Origin: Lachnospiraceae bacterium UBA6998
GTDB taxonomy: Bacteria; Bacillota; Clostridia; Lachnospirales; Lachnospiraceae
Direction of reading: 5' to 3'
Length of the DNA stretch: 31,107 nucleotides
Assembly: GCA_002448395.1 (NCBI GenBank)
Contig: DJXS01000109.1
Coordinates: forward strand, 1-31,107
Shown here: positions 21,549 through 27,985 of the stretch, in pieces
How the letters are laid out: each line of letters starts with the position of its first letter
How positions within the stretch are numbered: the first letter of the stretch is position 1
The notes under the pieces: model-generated
The model's input: only the letters and a program-made list of their open reading frames with translations
What the model was told of the DNA's origin: nothing
Databases searched by the model: none
Position numbers and translations under genes: made by a program

Positions 21549-24310
21549 TATATGAGATACCAATTATACCGGGCAAGATCCCTCCAGTGATCCCCTGCAG
21601 TCAGGGAGATGTCAATCGCAAGGTCACATTGCAGATTACCGGTGACACAATCCCGGAAAGCGCGCGCGCATATATCAAGGGAATAAGGCCGGACGGAGCT
21701 GCCGTCGAGCAGGGCGTAACGTATGGGACAGGATACAGCGTCGGAATGATCGTCTGGCAGGTGGATAAACTGTTTGCGGAGATTGACGGCGATGTCATAT
21801 GCGAAGTTTATCTCGAATACGGCACGGAGCTCATCGGGACACAGAATTTTATCCTGCGCGTAGAAAAAGCGGCGTTCGACCCGAACGCTCCCACTCCGTG
21901 GTCTAGCGTCACCATCCGAGAGCCCGGGACCTATAACGTCAGGCCCTATGGCGAGGTTATCGTCGATATGGAGGCAGGCCCACAGCCGGAGGGCACGATT
22001 GAGATAAAAGAGAACGGAACACACGACGTGGCGGCCTACGCGGCCGCCTCCGTTAATGTCCCGCAGCGAGAAGAACCAAGCGGGGTAAAAGATATCACGG
22101 TGAACGGAGACTACGATGTATCCGAATACGCCGGCGCCCATGTGGCGGTTGAAGGCGGGATTACTCCGACAGGATCCGTGACGATCACGGAGAACGGCAC
22201 GCATTCTGTAACAGAATACAGCGAGGCCGTCGTTGACGTTCATCCGAGCAGCGGAACAAAAACGATCACAGCGAACGGAGAGTATGACGTTGAGGACTTT
22301 TCTGCGGCCAGCGTGGATGTCCATCCGACCGGAAAGACCCTCATCATGTCTAACGGGCTGCATAATGTAAGAGACGTCGCAGAGGCAGAGGTGTCCGTCC
22401 CCAGCGGTGTTAACTGGTGCGTAACACCGGAAGACTTCGGCGCGGTCGGGGACGGGATCACGGATGACACCGTCGCATTCCAGCAGGCCGTGGACACGGG
22501 AAAGACAGTCGTATGCTCCGGCAAATACCTCATTGACGGAATATCCGCGCAAGATGTGGATATTCTTATGATGCAAAAGGCAGAAATTATAAGGAAATAC
22601 CTCGCGAATGATCCTTTTATAAATATTAACCCTAACCGGGCGAGCGGTGGGTACATCACTAAAAAGTCCTACATTCGCGGTGGGAAGGTAAATGCGCATG
22701 ACGCCTCCATTGCCATTGCAGTGAATGGCAGCGAGCAATTCATTTTAGAGTCGACGGAAGTCTCGCAGTGTCATATTGGTCTTTATCTGGGGTATCCGGG
22801 GAACGGCTCGCCGATATATAACATCGAGTCCAGGATAGACAAAGTCAAGTTTGTTAACAACCTGTCAATATCAGACCATGCACCAGCAGAATACATCGAC
22901 TCCATTGCCATATACGACGCCGGGACGGACTCGCAGTTTAGCAATATCATCATGGAGAATTTCCACTGGGGAATGCGTGTGGGCGGCAATGCCGAAATTA
23001 ATAACAGTCATCACTGGATTTCACGTGCAGAAATTTTTGACGGCTCCGTGACATTCCGCGTGGATGAAAGCATCGCCGGATTTTTTACCGACTGCTGTGC
23101 TGACTCCATTGAAGCGGCTTTCTCCGTGGCGCCTTACAGCCGGTGTATGGTCAAGGGCATGTCGCAGGTCCGTAACGGCCTGATGCCGGAAAAGACAACG
23201 ATGTATTATCTTACGGCGGATGACGGAGAGGACCTGGCAGACGCAGCCAAGACGCTCTGGTTTTTCTCGTACGGCAGCGCGCATAGAGGACATCCGAGCG
23301 TTCCGACAGTATTTTACGAGGTCTCCGACAATGTTTACAACCGCTACCTGTCACAGGGACCGGCGTATGACAACCGCCTGGTCTTAGAGGGTGCGGCTAT
23401 ATCCAACATGACGGAGGGCGGCCGCCGGAATATTATCCCTTACGGATACCAGGCACTCGGGGCGCTTAAAAACTTTATGGGCACCGTCGATGCTAACCTG
23501 TACAGCTTCGATTTCGATGACATAACGGAGAACGGCGCATATACAGCGCAAATGGCGACAGCAACAAACGGCCCGGGGATCAATACCGGCATCAGTAACT
23601 TGATAGTATCAGGATATTCGACCGGAAAAATGCAGCTGCTGGTCAACAACAAAGAGGGCATATATTACCGCTTTTATAATGGCAGCTGGCAGCCGTGGAG
23701 GCGCCTGGCGGATGTCATCGCCGGCAAGGTCCCGGCGATATACAATTTCTCCGGGGACAGCACCAAGGCATATCTCACTGGATGCGATATCAATAGTCTC
23801 ACGTCCCCGGGAATGTATGGAATCCAGACAAGCACCGCGAGCAATAAGCCCGCGGCGGTCACAAGTGGAACACTCAATGTGTGGGTCGGAGGCGTATGTG
23901 ACGAGACCACGCCTATTATGTCACTTGTACAGGCGGCATTCACTAAGGACAGCTTATTTGTAAGAGCCCGCTCTCAGAACAGCGGCGGCGCATGGGTATG
24001 GACAGCATGGACACAGATTGGAGGGGCTCCGGACCTCGGGGTGCTGGCAAACTTCCAGGGCTCACAAGCGAAGTCTTGGAAAGACACAGATTTAAATTCA
24101 CTCAAAGATCCCGGAATGTTCGCATTTAATCCGTCTTCTTCCGCTGTTCTTAACAAGCCGTCCGGATTATCAGGCACAAAGGCCAATGTATGGATTGGCG
24201 GCACGCCCAACAGTAAGAGCCAGTTAATTCTAAACGAGGGCGGGCTGTTTTTGAGATTCTACGCGGCAAACACCAACACATGGACGGAATGGACAAAGCT
24301 GACGGCGTAA
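21545..24310 (+). CDS. Receptor-binding tail protein with BppU-like N-terminus, repeats, pectate-lyase-like and knob domains
   Basis: 921 residues in modules. Residues 1-110 resemble BppU_N baseplate upper proteins (IPGKIPPVIPCSQGD start, then QITGDTIPE and VICEVYLEYG). Residues about 120-288 hold six repeats of the phage spacer type ENGTHDVAAYAAASVNV, about 28 residues each. Residues about 293-600 start with the pectate-lyase-superfamily signature VTPEDFGAVGDGITDDT, a right-handed beta-helix likely to bind or cut a surface glycan. The end contains three related knob domains (about 665-725, 730-800, 835-920; NGPGINTGIS, SLTSPGMYGIQ and SLKDPGMFAFN), like pyocin knobs. It overlaps Tal by ATGA. 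This is the main host-specificity candidate; enzyme activity is not proven. Confidence 0.85.
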   Translation: MIYEIPIIPGKIPPVIPCSQGDVNRKVTLQITGDTIPESARAYIKGIRPDGAAVEQGVTYGTGYSVGMIVWQVDKLFAEIDGDVICEVYLEYGTELIGTQNFILRVEKAAFDPNAPTPWSSVTIREPGTYNVRPYGEVIVDMEAGPQPEGTIEIKENGTHDVAAYAAASVNVPQREEPSGVKDITVNGDYDVSEYAGAHVAVEGGITPTGSVTITENGTHSVTEYSEAVVDVHPSSGTKTITANGEYDVEDFSAASVDVHPTGKTLIMSNGLHNVRDVAEAEVSVPSGVNWCVTPEDFGAVGDGITDDTVAFQQAVDTGKTVVCSGKYLIDGISAQDVDILMMQKAEIIRKYLANDPFININPNRASGGYITKKSYIRGGKVNAHDASIAIAVNGSEQFILESTEVSQCHIGLYLGYPGNGSPIYNIESRIDKVKFVNNLSISDHAPAEYIDSIAIYDAGTDSQFSNIIMENFHWGMRVGGNAEINNSHHWISRAEIFDGSVTFRVDESIAGFFTDCCADSIEAAFSVAPYSRCMVKGMSQVRNGLMPEKTTMYYLTADDGEDLADAAKTLWFFSYGSAHRGHPSVPTVFYEVSDNVYNRYLSQGPAYDNRLVLEGAAISNMTEGGRRNIIPYGYQALGALKNFMGTVDANLYSFDFDDITENGAYTAQMATATNGPGINTGISNLIVSGYSTGKMQLLVNNKEGIYYRFYNGSWQPWRRLADVIAGKVPAIYNFSGDSTKAYLTGCDINSLTSPGMYGIQTSTASNKPAAVTSGTLNVWVGGVCDETTPIMSLVQAAFTKDSLFVRARSQNSGGAWVWTAWTQIGGAPDLGVLANFQGSQAKSWKDTDLNSLKDPGMFAFNPSSSAVLNKPSGLSGTKANVWIGGTPNSKSQLILNEGGLFLRFYAANTNTWTEWTKLTA

Positions 24311-24334
24311 AAAGAAAAAAGAAGAGAAAACACA

Positions 24335-24362
24335 GGGAAGACTTTTTGCCTTCCCTTTTTTA
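24335..24362 (+). terminator. Intrinsic terminator after the receptor-binding gene
   Basis: GGGAAG (24335-24340) pairs with CTTCCC (24350-24355) around a 9-base loop and is followed by a T run to 24362. It ends the tail block. Confidence 0.75.
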
Positions 24363-24410
24363 ATATTTTCATTTCCTAACAAAGGAAAATAGAAAGAGAG
24401 GGCAAACGAA

Positions 24411-24617
24411 GTGATAAAGACCGAAAAATACAAAGAAGGCCTCGTAAGAACATACTCAGATGAGGGGTACAAGATCAAACAGGACGGCACAGGAATTGTA
24501 TACGATGAGGCGATCGACCCGGAAAACAGCGGCAGGACATACACGGAAACGACAGAGCCGGCCGAAGATATGACGGCGGAGCGTCTTCTGAACATCATAA
24601 CGGGAGGTGCTGAATGA
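24411..24617 (+). CDS. Small conserved phage protein of unknown function
   Basis: 68 residues beginning at GTG 24411, with AGAGAGGG upstream. The sequence starts IKTEKYKEGLVRTYSDEGYK and has GIVYDEAIDPENSGRTYTET. Short proteins of this type often lie between the main fibre and the holin genes in Clostridia phages, but I know of no assigned function. It is soluble, with no membrane segment. Its stop overlaps the next start, so it is co-translated with the carbohydrate-binding protein. Confidence 0.7.
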   Translation: MIKTEKYKEGLVRTYSDEGYKIKQDGTGIVYDEAIDPENSGRTYTETTEPAEDMTAERLLNIITGGAE

Positions 24618-25021
24618 TGATCACTATAAAACAGGCACGCGCGATGCGGGCAATAATAGAGGCAAACAGTAAGACAGCGACAGACGAACAGGCAGCGGAA
24701 GCGCCGTTCATTCTCCCTGCATGGAACGGAGACGGCGTTCAGTACGAGACCGGCGACAGGGTGCAGTATGACGGCAAGGCTTACAAGGTCTTGCAGACAC
24801 ACACTTCACAGACGGCATGGGATCCCGTTTCTGCTGTTTCCCTGTTTGCAGAGATCCTTATACCGGATCCGGAGACAATACCAGAGTGGAAGCAGCCGGA
24901 AAGCACTAACCCGTATATGCGGGGCGACAAAGTCAGACACAACGGGAAAGTGTGGATTTCCGATGTTGATAACAATGTATGGGAGCCCGGCGTTTACGGC
25001 TGGACGGAAACGGAGGGCTGA
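24614..25021 (+). CDS. Carbohydrate-binding (CBM5/12-like) tail or wall-binding protein
   Basis: 135 residues. Two copies of the chitin-binding-type motif are visible: WNGDGVQYETGDRVQYDGKAY then VLQTHTSQTAWDP (about 37-70), and TNPYMRGDKVRHNGKVWISD then VDNNVWEPGVYGW (about 98-131). The Trp/Tyr residues and the GDxVxxxGK core are the usual sugar-binding features. A short helical N-terminus (IKQARAMRAIIEANSK) may anchor it to a partner. GGAGGTGC gives a strong start. Likely a small virion-attached sugar binder; where it sits is unknown. Confidence 0.8.
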   Translation: MMITIKQARAMRAIIEANSKTATDEQAAEAPFILPAWNGDGVQYETGDRVQYDGKAYKVLQTHTSQTAWDPVSAVSLFAEILIPDPETIPEWKQPESTNPYMRGDKVRHNGKVWISDVDNNVWEPGVYGWTETEG

Positions 25022-25024
25022 GCG

Positions 25025-25342
25025 ATGGAGCATATAACGGAGGTTATCTTGGCAATATTTGCGAGCACTGGCTTCTGGGCATGCGTGCAGGCGATAATCT
25101 TGAAACGCATGGACCGCCGCAGCGCGGAAAGGGCGGCTCTGCTCGGTCTCTTACACGAAAAGCTGGTGGACCAGTGCGAGGCATATCTTAATAAGGGCTA
25201 TATCTCAGAGGGACAGTACAGAGACCTTGATGAGTATATTTATAAGCCGTACCGGGAGCTCGGAGGCAATGGGACCGGGCAGGCGTACATGGAGCGTGTT
25301 CAAGAGCTGATTTTCAACAGAAAAGAAAGGGAAAAGAAATGA
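25025..25342 (+). CDS. Small membrane protein of the phage lysis region
   Basis: 105 residues. A single N-terminal membrane segment (EVILAIFASTGFWACVQAIIL, about 5-25) is followed by a charged cytoplasmic helix with ALLGLLHEKLVDQCEAYL and YISEGQYRDLDEYIYKPY. Proteins of this shape commonly accompany the holin gene in Clostridia phages and end, as here, near a conserved GGNGTG motif (GELGGNGTG-like; present as ELGGNGTGQ). It may modulate the holin or act as an antiholin. It overlaps the holin by ATGA. GGAGGG precedes the ATG. The function is inferred from position. Confidence 0.6.
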   Translation: MEHITEVILAIFASTGFWACVQAIILKRMDRRSAERAALLGLLHEKLVDQCEAYLNKGYISEGQYRDLDEYIYKPYRELGGNGTGQAYMERVQELIFNRKEREKK

Positions 25343-25635
25343 ACAAAAAAGAGACCACAAAAGAGATGATTATTAGAAAGCTGACATCGAGAAAGCTCTG
25401 GGCGGCGATTTGTTCCTTTGTCGTACTGATTATGACGGCGCGCGGGTTTTCCGATGCACAGGCGGCACAGGCATCCGCGATCATAATGGCGGGCGCTGTT
25501 GTCCTGGGGTATATTCTCGCAGAAGGCCTGACAGATAAAGCAGGAGCGGAAGCAGGAAAAGAGGAAGAAGAAAAAGAGTATTCCACATCCGCCATTGGCT
25601 TTATGGCGGACACGTTCGAAGACGACGGAAAATAA
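25339..25635 (+). CDS. Probable holin
   Basis: 98 residues with two hydrophobic segments, LWAAICSFVVLIMTA (about 19-33) and ASAIIMAGAVVLGYILAEGL (about 45-65), joined by a short Gly/Asp turn, and a charged C-terminus (KEEEEKEYSTS). This two-segment layout and the GYILAEGLTD ending of the second segment are typical of small phage holins. It would open the membrane and release or activate the lysin. It starts by ATGA overlap and is followed by a terminator. Notably the endolysin is not next; two surface proteins lie between. Confidence 0.75.
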   Translation: MNKKETTKEMIIRKLTSRKLWAAICSFVVLIMTARGFSDAQAAQASAIIMAGAVVLGYILAEGLTDKAGAEAGKEEEEKEYSTSAIGFMADTFEDDGK

Positions 25636-25652
25636 AGAGAGAAAAAGAGAGA

Positions 25653-25684
25653 GGGAGGCGCTTTCAGGCGCCTCTCCCTTATTA
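25653..25684 (+). terminator. Terminator after the holin gene
   Basis: GAGGCGC (25655-25661) pairs with GCGCCTC (25668-25674) around a 6-base loop, extended by two G-C pairs after a bulge. The tail is TTATTAT, so it is moderately U-rich. Confidence 0.65.
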
Positions 25685-25732
25685 TAGACCAACACATATA
25701 TATAATTATTGATTATATACAGGAGGTTATAA

Positions 25733-27139
25733 ATGACTAACAAATACAACAGACTCCGTGTTTTATATACGCCCGGCGAGACCGTGGCAATAGCACCGCA
25801 GGCATACGCCCACAACTCCGGGCAGATACTGGATATATACGGACTGCCTTGTGATGATCAGGCCGTCAAGGTCAGCTTTGCAGCTGAGGGAGATACAGAG
25901 GCCGTTCCCGTTGTTGCGACGGTAACAGGCGGCGTTCTTTCCGTCCCTATTCCTGACAGTGTTCTCGCAGGAAGCGGCAGAAATTACAAGGCGCGCGCTT
26001 TTTTCCACATTATCGAGACAAACGCCGTAACGACTTTGTATACGGTGATCATACCAGTGATTGACGAGCCGGAAATGGCGGACGAAGAGCCAACCCCGTC
26101 ACAGCAGGGCGAGATTGACGCTCTCATCACAGCAATGAACACAGCAGCAGGAAGAGCAGAAGAAGCAGCAGAAAAGGCGGAGGCAATACAGGACCTGGAC
26201 GCGCGCGCGGTGACGCTGGAAGCAGGAGAAGCGGCGACAGTTACAAAAGAGGTCGGAGAGACGGGCGATATAACGCTTGTCTTTGGACTGCCTCGCGGCG
26301 AAGCAGGGCCGGCCGGGCCGGCCGGAATGCCCGGAACGCCAGGGCCACAGGGTATTCAGGGACCGGCGGGGGATCCGATAACAATTGAGTCCTATCATCA
26401 CGCTGGAACTCAGACATATGTGTATTTTTCGGACGGCACTGAACTGGCAATACCGGACGGGCAGCCAGGATCACAAGGGCCGGCAGGACCCGCGGGGAAC
26501 CCGGGGGAGTCGATCACAATTACATCCGCGGAGCACAACGATGAAACTGGTATAACAGCAATAGTCTTTTCCGATGACACTAAAATTGAGATCCCGGACG
26601 GGGCCCAGGGGCCGGCGGGGAAAGACGCGCCTGGCTATTTTACAGTCACACCTGTACAGACAATGGATGTGATCTTGGAATTGTCAAACCCGGGGGCTGT
26701 ATGGACAAATACTGCCGGTAACAGTTACTCTATTGGCTCTTTAGACGATTATGTGATGGATGCTGACGGAGCCCAGGATAATGTGACTTTTTCGCGCTAC
26801 AAGGACGACGACCTCGGAGCCTACTATTACACAGCGACGTCTGACACATTAGGGATCACGGTCAAATATTATTACGGCGGCAACTACAAGAAGCATAGTA
26901 GTGTCACGTTTACAAACCCGCCAGCTCTTTTCCGCTTGTTGGAAAAGACGGGCGAAGCCGAAACGGGAGAAACAACGGGCGGCGTTGTAGACCTGGCGGA
27001 CGGATACACGGCCGGCGAAAGCCTCAGAGGGCCGCAGGGGCCGGCGGGCAGTGATTATGTCCTCATAGCGCAGGACAAACAGGACATTGCGGCAGCGGCG
27101 GCGGCGCTCCTGGAAAACGGCGACAGCCTCAGCTATTAA
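25733..27139 (+). CDS. Collagen-like phage tail/surface adhesin
   Basis: 468 residues. The N-terminal part (about 1-115) is a beta domain like baseplate-anchoring BppU-type N-termini (YTPGETVAIAPQAYAHNSGQ). A helical stretch of Ala/Glu follows (about 130-150). Then come collagen-like Gly-X-Y blocks (AGPAGPAGMPGTPGPQG near 190-215; GSQGPAGPAGNPGES; AQGPAGKDAPG; RGPQGPAGSD), alternating with beta units FSDGTELAIPDG and FSDDTKIEIPDG. Trimeric stalks with sugar-binding beads are likely. A terminal domain spans about 305-420. AGGAGG lies six bases before the ATG. It is its own unit between two terminators, downstream of the holin. Confidence 0.75.
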   Translation: MTNKYNRLRVLYTPGETVAIAPQAYAHNSGQILDIYGLPCDDQAVKVSFAAEGDTEAVPVVATVTGGVLSVPIPDSVLAGSGRNYKARAFFHIIETNAVTTLYTVIIPVIDEPEMADEEPTPSQQGEIDALITAMNTAAGRAEEAAEKAEAIQDLDARAVTLEAGEAATVTKEVGETGDITLVFGLPRGEAGPAGPAGMPGTPGPQGIQGPAGDPITIESYHHAGTQTYVYFSDGTELAIPDGQPGSQGPAGPAGNPGESITITSAEHNDETGITAIVFSDDTKIEIPDGAQGPAGKDAPGYFTVTPVQTMDVILELSNPGAVWTNTAGNSYSIGSLDDYVMDADGAQDNVTFSRYKDDDLGAYYYTATSDTLGITVKYYYGGNYKKHSSVTFTNPPALFRLLEKTGEAETGETTGGVVDLADGYTAGESLRGPQGPAGSDYVLIAQDKQDIAAAAAALLENGDSLSY

Positions 27140-27151
27140 GGGGGTGATAAT

Positions 27152-27841
27152 ATGGCAGACAAAGTGTATGTAACAAAGGACAAACTCACGGCAGTTGCGG
27201 ATGCGATCAGGACAAAGGGCGGGACTTCCGCCTCCCTTACACTTGATCAGATGCCGGCGGCAGTGCAAGCGATACCGAGCGGCGGCGGCGAGGACCTTCT
27301 ACAGCACAGGATCAGCGGAGACGTAAATTATCAGTACGAAAATAATAAGATCACAGCCATAAAGAATTACGCATTCAAGGATGACGATCGTTTAAACCAC
27401 ATGTCATTCCCAAAAGTGACATTCATCGGAGACGAGGCCTTTCGCAATACAACAGGGTTTAACGACGAGCCAGTAATATTCCCGGAGTTAACAACACTCA
27501 ATCCCGGGGCTTTTCAAAGCTCGTATATCACGGGGTTTACCGCGCCGAAAATACAGTACGCCCATGAAAATGGCCTCTCTGGATCTTCTGTCCGAATAAT
27601 CGATCTCGGACGCGAAGACAGGACAGACGCAATTTATATCGGGAGCGGGTTTTTTGCCTATTCACAGGTACGGACGATCATTATACGTAATAACGCAGTG
27701 GCGACATTAAAGTCGTGGTGTTTTTGCTCATACCTCGAAAATATATACGTGCCAGACGATTTGGTCGCAGAATATAAGGAAGCTACGAACTGGAGTTCGT
27801 ATGCTGATAAATTCAAACCGTTGAGCGAATACACAGCATAA
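27152..27841 (+). CDS. Leucine-rich-repeat (BspA-like) tail adhesin
   Basis: 229 residues. The N-terminus YVTKDKLTAVADAIRTKGGT followed by LTLDQMPAAVQAI is a module that anchors many Clostridia phage tail proteins. The rest is an LRR_5/BspA-like solenoid: ITAIKNYAFKDDDRL, TFIGDEAFRNTTG, LTTLNPGAFQSS, and DAIYIGSGFFAYSQVRTI, ending with YVPDDLVAEYKEATNWS, the usual closing unit. It probably binds a host surface protein or sugar. AAGGGGGTG precedes the ATG, and a terminator follows the gene. Family assignment is sure, receptor unknown. Confidence 0.78.
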   Translation: MADKVYVTKDKLTAVADAIRTKGGTSASLTLDQMPAAVQAIPSGGGEDLLQHRISGDVNYQYENNKITAIKNYAFKDDDRLNHMSFPKVTFIGDEAFRNTTGFNDEPVIFPELTTLNPGAFQSSYITGFTAPKIQYAHENGLSGSSVRIIDLGREDRTDAIYIGSGFFAYSQVRTIIIRNNAVATLKSWCFCSYLENIYVPDDLVAEYKEATNWSSYADKFKPLSEYTA

Positions 27842-27867
27842 TAGCAAGTAAATAACGATCAAACACG

Positions 27868-27891
27868 GAGCGCCGGAAACGGCGCTCTTTT
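27868..27891 (+). terminator. Intrinsic terminator between the LRR adhesin and the lysin
   Basis: GAGCGCC, loop GGAAAC, GGCGCTC, then TTTT. It is stable with a short U tract. The lysin gene begins 95 bases later; no clear promoter is visible in the gap. Confidence 0.7.
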
Positions 27892-27985
27892 GAATTGTAT
27901 AGAAAAATATAGATTTGTATTGATTTGTGTAGACGGTTCCGGCGTCAGCCTGAGCTTTCTTTTCTTATATATAAAGGAGAAAAAC

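Noticed and set aside
21233..22738. 501-residue minus-strand open frame opposite Tal and the fibre gene
   Set aside because: It is the antisense shadow of two well-supported + strand genes, has no ribosome site or family motif, and is Arg/Cys/His-rich as shadows of GC-rich genes are.
27890..27985. Upstream extension of the lysin start
   Set aside because: It begins within the terminator tail, has no ribosome site, and would add a hydrophobic stretch not seen before Amidase_2 domains; AAGGAG supports 27986.
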